Assembly (NCBI RefSeq): GCF_900116905.1
Contig: NZ_FPCG01000002.1
Location: forward strand, 372,001 to 436,000
Direction of reading: 5' to 3'
From: Micrococcus terreus
Lineage (GTDB): Bacteria; Actinomycetota; Actinomycetes; Actinomycetales; Micrococcaceae
Length of the DNA: 64,000 nucleotides
This document shows, piece after piece, positions 30,466 through 39,404 of this stretch. The notes beneath the pieces were generated by a model that saw only the letters and a list, made by a program, of their open reading frames with translations, was not told the origin of the DNA and did no database searches. The number at the start of each line of letters is the position of its first letter. Position 1 is the stretch's first letter. A program made the translations under genes and the position numbers.

Positions 30466-31591
30466 CAGCGCCCTCCTCGATGCCGGACTCGGCGGCGATC
30501 CGCCGTGCCTCCTGCAGGAGAGTCTCCACGATCTGGTCCTCGGGGACCGTCTTGATGACCTCGCCCTTCACGAAGATCTGACCCTTGCCGTTGCCGGAGG
30601 CCACCCCGAGGTCGGCCTCGCGGGCCTCGCCGGGCCCGTTGACCACACAGCCCATCACGGCCACGCGCAGCGGCACGGTCAGGTCCTTGAGCCCCTCGGT
30701 GACCTCCTCGGCCAGGGTGTACACGTCCACCTGGGCGCGGCCACAGGAGGGGCAGGAGACGATCTCGAGCTTGCGCTCACGCAGGTTCAGCGACTGCAGG
30801 ATCTGCAGGCCGACCTTGACTTCCTCCACGGGGGGCGCGGACAGGGAGACCCGGATGGTGTCCCCGATCCCCTGGGAGAGCAGGGCGCCGAAGGCCGTGG
30901 CGGACTTGATGGTGCCCTGGAACGCCGGTCCGGCCTCGGTGACGCCCAGGTGCAGGGGCCAGTCGCCGCGTTCGGCCAGCAGCTCGTAGGCGCGGACCAT
31001 GACCACGGGGTCGTTGTGCTTGACGGAGATCTTGAAGTCCCGGAAGCCGTGCTCCTCGAACAGGGAGGCCTCCCAGACCGCGGACTCCACCAGGGCCTCC
31101 GGGGTGGCCTTGCCGTACTTCTCCAGCAGGCGGCGGTCCAGCGAGCCGGCGTTGACGCCGATCCGGATGGAGGTGCCGGCGTCGTTGGCGGCGCGGGCGA
31201 TCTCGGCGACCTTGTCGTCGAACTTCTTGATGTTGCCCGGGTTCACGCGCACGGCGGCACAGCCGGCGTCGATGGCCGCGAAGACGTACTTGGGCTGGAA
31301 GTGGATGTCGGCGATCACCGGGATCTGGGACTTCTTGGCGATGATCGGCAGTGCGTCGGCATCGTCCTGGGTGGGGCAGGCCACGCGCACGATGTCACAG
31401 CCGGCGGCGGTGAGCTCGGCGATCTGCTGCAGCGTGGAATTGATGTCCGTGGTCTGCGTGGTGGTCATGGACTGCACCGAGACCTGGTGGTCCGAGCCCA
31501 CGCCGACACTTCCCACCTTGATCTGCCGGGTCTTGCGGCGCGGGGCCAACACGGGCGGCGGGGCGGCGGGCATGCCGAGGCTGACGGGCAC
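30419..31591 (-). CDS. ispG: 4-hydroxy-3-methylbut-2-enyl-diphosphate synthase
   Basis: Iron-sulfur enzyme of the MEP isoprenoid pathway that makes HMBPP from the cyclic diphosphate. An N-terminal TIM barrel begins with [22 protein letters not shown]-terminal Fe-S ligands appear in CPSCGR near 277-282 and GCVVNGPGE near 312-320. The GTG start at 31591 has AGGAG 7 nt upstream. The 390-aa length fits. It belongs to the dxr-rseP-ispG group, here with two small genes inserted between rseP and ispG. Confidence 0.95.
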   Translation of the reverse strand: MPVSLGMPAAPPPVLAPRRKTRQIKVGSVGVGSDHQVSVQSMTTTQTTDINSTLQQIAELTAAGCDIVRVACPTQDDADALPIIAKKSQIPVIADIHFQPKYVFAAIDAGCAAVRVNPGNIKKFDDKVAEIARAANDAGTSIRIGVNAGSLDRRLLEKYGKATPEALVESAVWEASLFEEHGFRDFKISVKHNDPVVMVRAYELLAERGDWPLHLGVTEAGPAFQGTIKSATAFGALLSQGIGDTIRVSLSAPPVEEVKVGLQILQSLNLRERKLEIVSCPSCGRAQVDVYTLAEEVTEGLKDLTVPLRVAVMGCVVNGPGEAREADLGVASGNGKGQIFVKGEVIKTVPEDQIVETLLQEARRIAAESGIEEGADGQDPAQGSPVVTVS

Positions 31592-31621
31592 AGAGATCTC
31601 CTGACCTGATCGGGACTGGGT

Positions 31622-31648
31622 CGCCGTCCATCCTACGCGTGGACGGCG
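31622..31648 (-). terminator. Hairpin after the putative Tat lipoprotein gene
   Basis: CGCCGTCCA and TGGACGGCG form a perfect 9-bp stem around 9 nt, 41 nt past the lipoprotein stop and 31 nt before the ispG start. Confidence 0.55.
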
Positions 31649-31688
31649 GACCGGAGTGGGGGTGGTGGGGCTTCGGTTCGCCCTCGGC

Positions 31689-32687
31689 TCACTGGTAGGA
31701 CACGAACCAGGGCGTCGGGGTGACCTCGGTCATGGTCTGCTCCGGGGTGAAGGTGGGGCTGTCCTCGTCGATGAAGTTCTTCCAGCCCAGCCGCCACCCG
31801 CGCGGCAGGTCCTGCTTGAGCACGCGCCAGGTGTCCTGCTTCTGCTCCGGCGTGCCGTTGCCGTCCGCGTGCACCATGACCACCAGTCCGTCCGGGGAGG
31901 TGATCTCCTCTCGGTCCGGCAGCATCATCAGCTTGAACTGGTGCAGGATGACCAGCTTCTCCGGAAGGCGGTGCTCCTCCACCAGCTCGGCCAGCCACGC
32001 GGTGACCTGGTTGACCTCGGCGGCGCTGACCGAGCCGATCTGGCGCATGTGCCGTTGCCCGGGCTTCAACCGCCACTCCGGGTCCAGGGCCAGTCCCACA
32101 TGCGGCATCACCAGCAGGTCTTCGAACATCTGCGCCTGGGTGAGGAAGTCCTGGGTGCCCGGCTGCAGGTCCAGCACCACGTAGGTGTCCGCCTCTCCGG
32201 CCTTGACCACCCACTCGGTGAGCCGTTCTCGCTCCACCGGCGTGGTGTAGTCCCCCGTGGGTCCGGGGGCTGCGGTGGCGATGGTGGAGATGATCTCGAA
32301 GGCCGGAATCACCGGCTCCTCGCTGAACGGCTGGTACTCGGCGGCCAGATCGGCGGCCCGCTCCAACGCGGCGTCGATGTCCTGCTCCCCGAGCAGACCC
32401 AGGGAGGAGGTCCCCGGCGAGCCGTAGAGCGCGATCATCCGGCGCCCGGGGAACAGGGTGGTCCCTCCCCCGGGCAGCTCCGGAACGGGTTCAGGAGTGG
32501 GGCTGGGGCTCGGTGTGGGAGAGGCGCTTCCCGACGACGGCCCCTCACCCGAGCCGGCCCCCTCACTGGAGGTGGGGCCAGGGGTGCAGGCGGCCAGCAG
32601 GGCGGCCACCGAGGTGGCGCCGAGCCCGCCGAGCAGGGTGCGGCGGTCGGTGCGGGAGGAGGACGAGGGTTCGCGGCCGCCGGTCAG
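31689..32687 (-). CDS. Putative Tat-exported lipoprotein, apparent CTG start
   Basis: From the CTG at 32687 the protein is 332 aa. Its N-terminus is [22 protein letters not shown], followed by [11 protein letters not shown]. That is a twin-arginine signal (DRRTLLGG) with a lipobox ending in cysteine, so it should be folded, exported and lipid-anchored. The next possible start, GTG 32609, leaves only seven residues before the cysteine and no charged region. CTG overlaps the upstream stop as CTGA, mirroring GTGA overlaps elsewhere here. After a Pro/Ser/Glu linker, the mature part (from [18 protein letters not shown]) looks like a single TIM-barrel-like domain with [11 protein letters not shown] and [10 protein letters not shown] do not recognise a characterised family. 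Confidence 0.7.
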   Translation of the reverse strand: MTGGREPSSSSRTDRRTLLGGLGATSVAALLAACTPGPTSSEGAGSGEGPSSGSASPTPSPSPTPEPVPELPGGGTTLFPGRRMIALYGSPGTSSLGLLGEQDIDAALERAADLAAEYQPFSEEPVIPAFEIISTIATAAPGPTGDYTTPVERERLTEWVVKAGEADTYVVLDLQPGTQDFLTQAQMFEDLLVMPHVGLALDPEWRLKPGQRHMRQIGSVSAAEVNQVTAWLAELVEEHRLPEKLVILHQFKLMMLPDREEITSPDGLVVMVHADGNGTPEQKQDTWRVLKQDLPRGWRLGWKNFIDEDSPTFTPEQTMTEVTPTPWFVSYQ

Positions 32688-33004
32688 GACTGCTCACCAC
32701 GCAGGGCGGCCGCAGCGGTGCCGATGGCGCAGCTCCATTCGTGGATGTGCGCCTCGGTGAGGATGCCGTGGACGGCGAAGGGATCCTGGGCCAGTCGCGT
32801 GCGCACGTCCTCAGCGGAGGTGCCGCGCACCAGCAGCAGGGCCTGCTCGGGGTCGTCCACGTAGGCACCGGCGGCCACCATGTCCGCACCGAGCCCCAGC
32901 AGGAACTCGCGATGGGCCGGACGGTGCTCGTCACGCGCCGCGGCGGTGTCCGGACCGTAGACGTAGAGGACGGAGTAGATCTTCTGGGCAGGCTGCTGGC
33001 TCAT
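32684..33004 (-). CDS. YciI-like (YCII-related domain) protein
   Basis: 106 aa, alpha-beta dimeric-barrel fold type. RPAHREFLLGLGADMVAAGAY and LLLVRGTSAEDVRTRLAQDPFAVHGIL are typical of YCII-related proteins, a family with a His-Asp pair and unknown activity. The sequence ends [17 protein letters not shown]. It starts at an ATG with GGAGG close upstream and overlaps the next gene as CTGA. Confidence 0.83.
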   Translation of the reverse strand: MSQQPAQKIYSVLYVYGPDTAAARDEHRPAHREFLLGLGADMVAAGAYVDDPEQALLLVRGTSAEDVRTRLAQDPFAVHGILTEAHIHEWSCAIGTAAAALRGEQS

Positions 33005-33039
33005 GCCTCCACCGTAGACCTCAGCTCGCAGCCATCCCG

Positions 33040-33109
33040 CCGATTGTCGCCGTCGTGTCGGTCTGCGGGCGTCGGGCGCAGCTCAAAGCGACAGCATGGC
33101 GACAATCGG
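33040..33109. promoter_or_regulatory. Distant inverted repeat upstream of the YciI-like gene
   Basis: CCGATTGTCGCC (33040-33051) and GGCGACAATCGG (33098-33109) are exact inverse copies 46 nt apart, with weaker pairing continuing inward through GTCG/CGAC units. It fills the 125-nt gap between the rseP stop and the YciI-like start. It could be a long-loop terminator after rseP or a two-site operator for the YciI-like and lipoprotein pair. Confidence 0.45.
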
Positions 33110-33129
33110 TTGCTGCACCACTGCACCGA

Positions 33130-34482
33130 TCAGAACAGGCTGACCGGCTTGACGATGTCCGCGAAGATCAGCAGCACGCCCATCACCAGCAGCAGTCCGG
33201 CCACCACGTAGGTCAACGGCAGCGCCTTGGAGATGTCCGCAGGACGGGGCGTCGGCCGGCCCCGGGCCGTGGCCCAGGCCCGCTTGAGCCCGTCCCACAG
33301 GGCGCCGACCACGTGCCCTCCGTCCAGCGGCAGCAGCGGGATGAGGTTGAAGACGAACAGGGCGATGTTCAGTCCGCCCACCAGGCTGATCAGCGAGGCG
33401 ACCTTGGACTGGAACGGGATCTCCTCGTGCACCGAGATCTCTCCGGCCAGCCGTCCCACACCCACCACGGAGATGGGTCCGTTGGGATCGCGCGGCGCAT
33501 CCGAGAACGCCGCGTTGACCACCGCCACCATGCGGGCGGGCAGATCCAGGACCACGCGGGCCACGGCCCCGACCTGCTGGCCGACCTGACCGGGGACCTC
33601 GGTGACGGGCAGGGTCATGAACCTCTGCTGGGAGCCCATGCCGATGAACCCGACCTCGGTCATCTTCAGCTGCCCGGAGATGTCCCGCACCGGCAGCCCC
33701 AGCTCGTCCACCTCAGGTCGTTGGGTCAGCAGCGGGGTGATCTGGGTGGTCTGCTCCTGACCGTCCCGCACGAAGGTGAGCGTGGACTCCTGGCCGGCGG
33801 TGGCCCGGATCAGGCCGGTCAGCTTCAGCCAGTCCCGTTCGGCCAGGTCGGTGCCGTTGAAGGAGGTCACCACGTCCCCGGGGCGCAGACCGGCGGCGTA
33901 GGCCGGGGCCTGCGGGTCCTCGGGTTCGCAGTCCTGCTGCTCGGCCGAGCCGGCCCGCTGCTGCTCCTCGGCCGCCGAGATCACGCACTGGTTCACGCTG
34001 GCCACGGTGGTGGTGGCCTGGGTGGTGCCGAACATCGTCAGCACCACCCCGATCAGCAGCGTGCCCAGGATCAGGTTCATCAGCGGGCCGCCGAGCATGA
34101 TGGTGATCCGCTTCCACACGGGCAACCGATAGAACAGCCGGTCCTCGTCGCCGGGCTGGAGCCGTTCGGCCTCCGCGGCCTTGGCCTCATCGGCCAGCTG
34201 CTGGAACATGCCGGTGCGGTTGGAGCGGACGGAGCCGTCCTCGGCCGGCGGGTACATCCCGATCATCGAGATGTAGCCGCCCAGGGGGACGGCCTTGAAC
34301 CCGTACTCGGTCTCGCCACGGCGCCGAGACCAGATGGTGGGTCCGAAGCCGATCATGTACTGCGGCACGCGCACACCGAACAGCTTGGCCGGCACCAGGT
34401 GGCCGACCTCGTGCAGGGCGATCGAGACGGCGATCCCCACCGCCACCACGATCACCCCCAGGACGAAGAGCAGGATCTCCAT
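33130..34482 (-). CDS. rseP: Site-2 protease family zinc metalloprotease (RseP/Rip1-like)
   Basis: Intramembrane protease that cleaves anti-sigma factors and other membrane substrates. HEVGH is at residues 24-28 in the first membrane helix. A PDZ domain with AAGLRPGDVVTSFNG lies mid-protein, and the third zinc ligand motif NLIPLLPLDGGH is in the C-terminal membrane part. The ATG at 34482 shares a base with the dxr stop (TGATG), with GGGAG 7 nt upstream; the open frame seven codons longer starts at a GTG. The 450-aa length is normal for actinobacterial Rip1-type enzymes. Confidence 0.94.
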   Translation of the reverse strand: MEILLFVLGVIVVAVGIAVSIALHEVGHLVPAKLFGVRVPQYMIGFGPTIWSRRRGETEYGFKAVPLGGYISMIGMYPPAEDGSVRSNRTGMFQQLADEAKAAEAERLQPGDEDRLFYRLPVWKRITIMLGGPLMNLILGTLLIGVVLTMFGTTQATTTVASVNQCVISAAEEQQRAGSAEQQDCEPEDPQAPAYAAGLRPGDVVTSFNGTDLAERDWLKLTGLIRATAGQESTLTFVRDGQEQTTQITPLLTQRPEVDELGLPVRDISGQLKMTEVGFIGMGSQQRFMTLPVTEVPGQVGQQVGAVARVVLDLPARMVAVVNAAFSDAPRDPNGPISVVGVGRLAGEISVHEEIPFQSKVASLISLVGGLNIALFVFNLIPLLPLDGGHVVGALWDGLKRAWATARGRPTPRPADISKALPLTYVVAGLLLVMGVLLIFADIVKPVSLF

Positions 34483-35750
34483 CAGGCTGCTCCCCCGGTC
34501 CACCGGGCACGGGCGGCCTGCCGTGCCCAGTCCTCAGCGGCCAGCACCGCCTCCACGGTCAGCTCACCGGAGCGGTCCATCACCTCGGCCAGCACGTGCG
34601 CGGGCTCGTAGTCCTCCACCACGGCGGCCACAGTGTCCACGATCTGCAGGAATCCGATCCGCCCGTCATGGAACGCCTCCACCGCCTCCTCATTGGCCGC
34701 GTTGAACACGGCCATGTGGGTGTCCGAGGCCGCACTGGCCGCCTTGGCCAGCCGGACGGCGGGGAACGCCTCCTCATCCAGCGGCTCGAAGGTCCAGGTG
34801 GCGGCCTGGGTCCAGTCGCACGGCGCGGTGGCCCCGGGCACCCGGTGCGGCCAGCCGATGCCCAGCGCGATCGGCAGGCGCATGTCCGGCGGGGAGGCCT
34901 GGGCCAGGGTGGAGCCGTCCACGAACTCCACCATGGAGTGCACCACCGACTGCGGGTGCACCACGGGAATGATCCGCTCCAGCGGGATGTCGAAGAGCAG
35001 ATGCGCCTCGATCACCTCCAGGGCCTTGTTGACCAGGGTGGCCGAGTTGGTGGTGACCACCTTGCCCATGTCCCAGGTGGGGTGGGCCAGCGCCTGCTCG
35101 GGAGTGACCTCGGCCAGCTCGGACCGCGAGCGCCCGCGGAAGGGCCCTCCGGAGGCGGTGACGATCAGCCGGGCGACCTCGGCGTGGGTTCCGCCGGCCA
35201 GCGCCTGGGCCAGGGCGGAGTGCTCGGAGTCCACGGGCACCAGCTGTCCGGGCGCAGCGGCATCCTTGACCAGGGCGCCGCCCACGATCAGCGACTCCTT
35301 GTTGGCCAGCGCGAGCACGTGTCCGGCGTTCAGGGCGGCCAGGGTGGGCTCCAGGCCGATCGACCCGGTGATCCCGTTGAGCACGACGTCGGCGTCCTCC
35401 CAGGCGGCGATCCTCGCCGCGGCGTCCGGTCCGGTGACGACCTCGGGGCGTGGCGCGGGGACACCGGCCTGGTCGGCGGCGTGCACGATGGCCGCCTGCA
35501 GCTCCTCCCGTGTGCCGACGGCAGCTCCCACCGCCTGGGCTCCGGTCGCCACAGCCTGGCGGGCCAACAGCTCCAGGTTCGACCCTCCGGCCAGGGCGGC
35601 CACCGTGAATCGGTCCGGCACACCGGCGATCACGTCTAGCCCCTGGGTGCCGATCGACCCGGTGGAGCCGATCAGGGTGACGCGGCGTGGGGAGGTGCCG
35701 GAGCCGTCGTCGGGCTGATGGTGCGGTGCAGAGGGGGCAGAGAAGCTCAC
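34482..35750 (-). CDS. dxr: 1-deoxy-D-xylulose-5-phosphate reductoisomerase
   Basis: NADPH- and metal-dependent first committed enzyme of the MEP isoprenoid pathway. The NADPH loop [13 protein letters not shown] begins at residue 28. [22 protein letters not shown] (metal site) and TASGGPFRG follow, with the [12 protein letters not shown] signature near the end. The 422-aa length fits. The first 20 residues ([16 protein letters not shown]) are variable and overlie a dispersed GCCGTCGTCG repeat. The start is a GTG at 35750 with a weak ribosome site, first in the dxr-rseP set. Confidence 0.96.
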   Translation of the reverse strand: MSFSAPSAPHHQPDDGSGTSPRRVTLIGSTGSIGTQGLDVIAGVPDRFTVAALAGGSNLELLARQAVATGAQAVGAAVGTREELQAAIVHAADQAGVPAPRPEVVTGPDAAARIAAWEDADVVLNGITGSIGLEPTLAALNAGHVLALANKESLIVGGALVKDAAAPGQLVPVDSEHSALAQALAGGTHAEVARLIVTASGGPFRGRSRSELAEVTPEQALAHPTWDMGKVVTTNSATLVNKALEVIEAHLLFDIPLERIIPVVHPQSVVHSMVEFVDGSTLAQASPPDMRLPIALGIGWPHRVPGATAPCDWTQAATWTFEPLDEEAFPAVRLAKAASAASDTHMAVFNAANEEAVEAFHDGRIGFLQIVDTVAAVVEDYEPAHVLAEVMDRSGELTVEAVLAAEDWARQAARARWTGGAA

Positions 35751-35829
35751 CGGACCATTATGTCGGAGCCTCCTCGACGGTCCCTGGGGGCGCCCTCGGC
35801 GCTCGCGCCACCGTGCCAGACATGGCGGC

Positions 35830-35875
35830 GGCTGGAGGTCGACGGCCCGGACGGGCGCGGCGTCGACCTCCAGCC
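35830..35875 (-). terminator. Strong hairpin after the sodium:solute symporter gene
   Basis: GGCTGGAGGTCGACG and CGTCGACCTCCAGCC make a perfect 15-bp stem around 16 nt, which itself can form GCCC/GGGC. It lies 26 nt past the symporter stop in the 150-nt gap before dxr and separates the catabolic block from dxr. Confidence 0.8.
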
Positions 35876-35900
35876 TCCGCCTGAGGACCGGGTCAGCCGG

Positions 35901-37523
35901 TCAGTGCTCCACAGCCTTCTCGGCGCCCACGCCGGTCAGCGAGCGCACCTCCATCTCGGCCTGCTTGGCGGGGTCCTCCCGGCGCCGGTCCAGCACGGAG
36001 CCTAGCCAGCCGAGGAAGAACGCCAACGGGATGGAGATCAGCCCCGGGTTCTTCAACGGGAACAGGGCGAAGTCCGCCCCCGGGATCATGGAGGTCTCTG
36101 TGCCGGACATCACCGGGGAGAACACGATGAGGATCAGCGCGGAGGCCAGGCCCCCGTACATGGACCACAGCGCGCCCTGGGTGGTGAAGCCGCGCCAGAA
36201 CAGGGAGTAGAGGATGGTGGGCAGGTTGGCCGAGGCCGCCACGGCGAAGGCCAGGGCCACCAGGAACGCCACGTTCTGGCCCTGCGCGCCGATACCGCCC
36301 AGGATCGCCAGGATGCCGATCACCACCACGGTGCGGCGGGCGATCTTCACCTCCTTCTCCGGGGAAGGCTTCTCCTTGGCCAGCACGGAGGCGTAGACGT
36401 CGTGCGCGAACGAGGCCGCCGCCGTGATGGTCAGTCCGGCCACCACCGCCAGGATGGTGGCGAACGCCACAGCGGAGATCAGTCCCAGCAGCAACGAGCC
36501 GCCGAGCTCGAAGGCCAGCAACGGCGCAGCCGAGTTCACCCCGCCCGGGGCGGCCTGGATCCGTTCGGGACCGATCAGGGCGCCGGCGCCGTAGCCGAGC
36601 ACCAGGGTGAACAGGTAGAACGCACCGATCAGCCAGATCGCCCACACCACGGACCGGCGCGCCTCCTTCGCGGTGGGCACCGTGTAGAACCGCATCAGCA
36701 CGTGCGGCAGGCCGGCGGTCCCCAGCACCAGGGCCAGGCCCAGGGAGAGGAAATCCAGCTTGGTGGTGGCGTTGATGCCGTACTGCAGGCCCGGGTTCAG
36801 CAGGGCCTCGTTGCCGCCGGCGGTCGCCACGGCGTCCCCGAGCAGGGCGGAGAAGTTGAACCCGTAGAGGGCCAGCACCCAGACGGTCATGACGGCGGCC
36901 CCGGCGATCAGCAGGATGGCCTTGATGATCTGCACCCAGGTGGTGCCCTTCATGCCGCCGACCAGCACGTAGAGGATCATCAGGGCGCCGACGATCGCGA
37001 TCACGATCGACTGTCCCAGGCGCTCGTCGATGCCCAGCAGCAGCGAGACCAGGGCGCCAGCGCCGGCCATCTGGGCCAGCAGGTAGAACAGGCAGACGGC
37101 CAGGGTGGCGATCGCCGCGGCGATCCGGACCGGACGCTGCCGCAGGCGGAAGGAGAGCACGTCCGCCATGGTGAACTTGCCGGTGTTGCGCAGCAGCTCG
37201 GCCACGAGCAGCAGGGCCACGAGCCAGGCCACCAGGAACCCGATCGAGTACAGGAAGCCGTCGTAGCCGTTGATCGCGATCGCGCCCACAATCCCCAGGA
37301 AGGACGCCGCGGAGAGGTAGTCGCCGGCGATCGCGGTGCCATTCTGGGTGCCGGAGAAGGACCGTCCGCCGGCGTAGTAGTCCGCAGCGGTCTTGGTGTT
37401 CTTCGAGGCCCGCAGCACGATCACCAGGGTGACGGCCACGAACAGCCCGAAGATCAGCATGTTCAGCCACGGCTCGCCCACATTGGTCCCGGCGGCGGCG
37501 GTCAGGAGGGTCGTGGTGCTCAC
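35901..37523 (-). CDS. Sodium:solute symporter, cation/acetate type
   Basis: 540 aa with about thirteen hydrophobic segments. Signatures of the SSS family are YYAGGRSFSGTQNGTAIAGDYLSAASFLG near the N-terminus and TAGLPHVLMRFYTVPTAKEARRS mid-protein, typical of ActP/MctC monocarboxylate carriers that take up acetate, pyruvate or propionate. The start is a GTG at 37523, overlapping the DUF485 gene stop as GTGA. The DUF485 plus ActP pairing supports the call; the true substrate range is not visible. Confidence 0.92.
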   Translation of the reverse strand: MSTTTLLTAAAGTNVGEPWLNMLIFGLFVAVTLVIVLRASKNTKTAADYYAGGRSFSGTQNGTAIAGDYLSAASFLGIVGAIAINGYDGFLYSIGFLVAWLVALLLVAELLRNTGKFTMADVLSFRLRQRPVRIAAAIATLAVCLFYLLAQMAGAGALVSLLLGIDERLGQSIVIAIVGALMILYVLVGGMKGTTWVQIIKAILLIAGAAVMTVWVLALYGFNFSALLGDAVATAGGNEALLNPGLQYGINATTKLDFLSLGLALVLGTAGLPHVLMRFYTVPTAKEARRSVVWAIWLIGAFYLFTLVLGYGAGALIGPERIQAAPGGVNSAAPLLAFELGGSLLLGLISAVAFATILAVVAGLTITAAASFAHDVYASVLAKEKPSPEKEVKIARRTVVVIGILAILGGIGAQGQNVAFLVALAFAVAASANLPTILYSLFWRGFTTQGALWSMYGGLASALILIVFSPVMSGTETSMIPGADFALFPLKNPGLISIPLAFFLGWLGSVLDRRREDPAKQAEMEVRSLTGVGAEKAVEH

Positions 37524-37900
37524 CGGACCTCCCCCTCTCGGCTGCTCGCGCCCTGGGCCAGACGGTCCTCGAGGTCCTCCCGGATGGCCACGGCCTGGGG
37601 GTCCAGGCGGCGGTTGCTGAAGGAGACGTAGGCGGCGGTGATGGCGAAGGTGGAGACGAACTGGAGCAGCCCCAACACGATCCCGACGTTGATGTTTCCC
37701 CAGACCTTGATCGCCATGAACTCCGGCGCGTAGGCGGCCAGCAGGACGTAGACGAAGTACCAGACCAGGAAGACCACGGCCATCGGGAAGGCGAAGCTGC
37801 GCTGGGTCCGGCGCAGCTGGCTGAACTCCGGCGAGGCCTGGACCTGCTGGAAGTCGATCCCCGGCGGCGGGCCGGTCTGGGCAGAGTGGGTGGATGTCAT
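37520..37900 (-). CDS. DUF485 membrane protein, partner of acetate symporter
   Basis: 126 aa with two hydrophobic segments (FAFPMAVVFLVWYFVYVLLAAYA and VGIVLGLLQFVSTFAITAAYV). RRTQRSFAFPMAVVFLVWYF is typical of DUF485, the family of the E. coli YjcH partner of ActP. It starts at an ATG with GGAGG 6 nt upstream. The gene is upstream of and coupled to the symporter. The probable promoter with a CRP-like site is at 37943-37958. Confidence 0.88.
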   Translation of the reverse strand: MTSTHSAQTGPPPGIDFQQVQASPEFSQLRRTQRSFAFPMAVVFLVWYFVYVLLAAYAPEFMAIKVWGNINVGIVLGLLQFVSTFAITAAYVSFSNRRLDPQAVAIREDLEDRLAQGASSREGEVR

Positions 37901-37942
37901 GGCTTCCCTCCTGGAACCCGGGGACTCCCAGGCGTTCGGTGA

Positions 37943-37958
37943 TGTGACGCAGATCATA
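37943..37958 (-). promoter_or_regulatory. Near-consensus CRP/GlxR site over a -10 box
   Basis: TGTGACGCAGATCATA fits TGTGA-N6-TCACA with one mismatch in the right half-site. It overlaps a minus-strand -10 hexamer TATGAT (37958-37953) 53 nt before the DUF485 start. That position would favour repression, or promoter remodelling with a weak -35. Confidence 0.5.
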
Positions 37959-37997
37959 CTCTCACGCGATGTGCCTCAGTCCCGGCACATCGGCGCC

Positions 37998-38864
37998 TCA
38001 CTCCCGTGTCGGCTCCTCAGCGGCGGCCGCGTGCCGACGCTGGATGATCCGGGCCTGCTGCAGGACCACCTCGTCCACCATCCGCCCGTCCAGCGAGAAC
38101 GCCCCCACTGCGCCCTGGGAGGCGGCCGCCTCCAGGACCCGGGTGGCCCAGTCCACCTGGCCCGACGACGGCCGGTAGGCCTGGCGGATCACCGGCACCT
38201 GAGCCGGGTGGAGACAGGCGGTGGCGGAGAACCCGCAGGCCACGGCGTCCTCGGCCTCGGCGCGCAGCCCGTCGTGGTCGGCCAAGTCCAGGTGGACGGC
38301 GTCCACGGCGGCCTTGCCGGCGGCACCGGCGGCCAGCAGGATCTGGGCACGCGCGGCACGGGTCACATCCCGGTACTGACCGGCCCGGTCATGCTCGTGC
38401 GGGAACCGGCTGGAGAGTCCGCCGAGGGAGGCGATCAGGTCCTCGGCGCCCCACATCAGGGCCACCACGGGCTCGGTCTGGGCGATGTCCGCGGCCTCGC
38501 GCACTCCCAGTGCGGTCTCACACAGGGCGATCACGCGGTACCCGTGGAGGGAGTCCAGCTGCTGCGCGGACTCGGCCTTGGCCAGCATCACGGTGGTGTA
38601 CTCGGTGCGGGTCAGGGCCTCCAGGTCCTCGGCGAAGTCCTCGGTCCCCACCGGGTTCACCCGCACGATCGTCCGCGCCGGGTCCAGCGGGGTCTCCACC
38701 AGCGCCTGGCGGGCGGCCGGGCGGTCCGCCGGCAGCACGGCGTCCTCGAGGTCGATGATCACCGCATCGGCTCGTTCTGCGGCCTTGGCGTAGCGGTCCG
38801 GACGGTCGGCCGGGACGAACATGATCGCCGGGCCCAGCTCGAAGCTCGGGTGAGGGGCGCTCAT
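37998..38864 (-). CDS. CitE-like CoA ester lyase (HpcH/HpaI aldolase family)
   Basis: 288 aa. The CitE-like TIM barrel shows IMFVPADRPDRYAKA, IIDLEDAV (acidic residues near 38-41), VRVNPVGTEDF, LCETALGVREA and MWGAEDL. By position it matches M. tuberculosis Rv2498c, which studies describe as a beta-hydroxyacyl-CoA lyase acting on (R)-HMG-CoA in leucine breakdown and on citramalyl-CoA in itaconate breakdown. Citrate lyase partners (alpha and acyl-carrier subunits) are absent, so it is not part of a citrate lyase complex. The ATG at 38864 shares a base with the maoC stop (TGATG). The role here is inferred from cluster identity. Confidence 0.85.
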   Translation of the reverse strand: MSAPHPSFELGPAIMFVPADRPDRYAKAAERADAVIIDLEDAVLPADRPAARQALVETPLDPARTIVRVNPVGTEDFAEDLEALTRTEYTTVMLAKAESAQQLDSLHGYRVIALCETALGVREAADIAQTEPVVALMWGAEDLIASLGGLSSRFPHEHDRAGQYRDVTRAARAQILLAAGAAGKAAVDAVHLDLADHDGLRAEAEDAVACGFSATACLHPAQVPVIRQAYRPSSGQVDWATRVLEAAASQGAVGAFSLDGRMVDEVVLQQARIIQRRHAAAAEEPTRE

Positions 38865-39391
38865 CAGGTGCGCTCCGTCGTCGGGCCGGACTCCTGGGAG
38901 CTCTGCTGACCGTGCTTGCGGTGCGACTCGGCGCTGGTCCACATCAGGCAGGTGCGGCTGGCCTCGGCCACGACGGTCCCGTCCTGGTTGCGGCCGGTGT
39001 GGGCCAGGGTGACGATCGACTGGCCGGGCCGGGAGGAGGAGGGCCGGATCTGCACGATCTGCGTCTCGGTGTAGAGGGTGTCCCCGGCGAAGACCGGCGC
39101 CGGGAAGCGGATGTCCCCCAAGCCCAGCTGGGCCACCAGGGTGCCCTGGGTCAGCTGGCCCACGGACTGGCCGACCATGGTGGCCAGGGTGTGCATGGAG
39201 TTCATCAGCCGCCGGCCGAAGGGCTGCCGCGCGGCCTCGGCCTCGTCCAGGTGCAGGGCCTGGGTGTTCATGGTCAGCGTGGTGAACAGGACGTTGTCCG
39301 CCTCGGTCAGGGTGCGCCCGGGACGGTGGGCGTAGACATCGCCCTCGGTCATCTCCTGCGCATACAGGCCGCGCTGCTCGATCCGTGCCAT
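38864..39391 (-). CDS. MaoC family dehydratase (Rv2499c-like)
   Basis: 175 aa, hot-dog fold hydratase. The family region reads FTTLTMNTQALHLDEAEA, so the usual D-x-N-P-x-H is N-T-Q-A-L-H: the aspartate position is Asn42 while the histidine (H47) remains. The same region continues RRLMNSMHTLATMVG. In the M. tuberculosis cluster the equivalent gene sits beside the CitE-like lyase and is proposed to hydrate methylglutaconyl- or itaconyl-CoA. The C-terminal tail (KHGQQSSQESGPTTERT) is variable. It lies between the acyl-CoA dehydrogenase and the lyase, coupled to the lyase. Confidence 0.87.
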   Translation of the reverse strand: MARIEQRGLYAQEMTEGDVYAHRPGRTLTEADNVLFTTLTMNTQALHLDEAEAARQPFGRRLMNSMHTLATMVGQSVGQLTQGTLVAQLGLGDIRFPAPVFAGDTLYTETQIVQIRPSSSRPGQSIVTLAHTGRNQDGTVVAEASRTCLMWTSAESHRKHGQQSSQESGPTTERT

Positions 39392-39404
39392 CGGTGTGTC
39401 TCCC

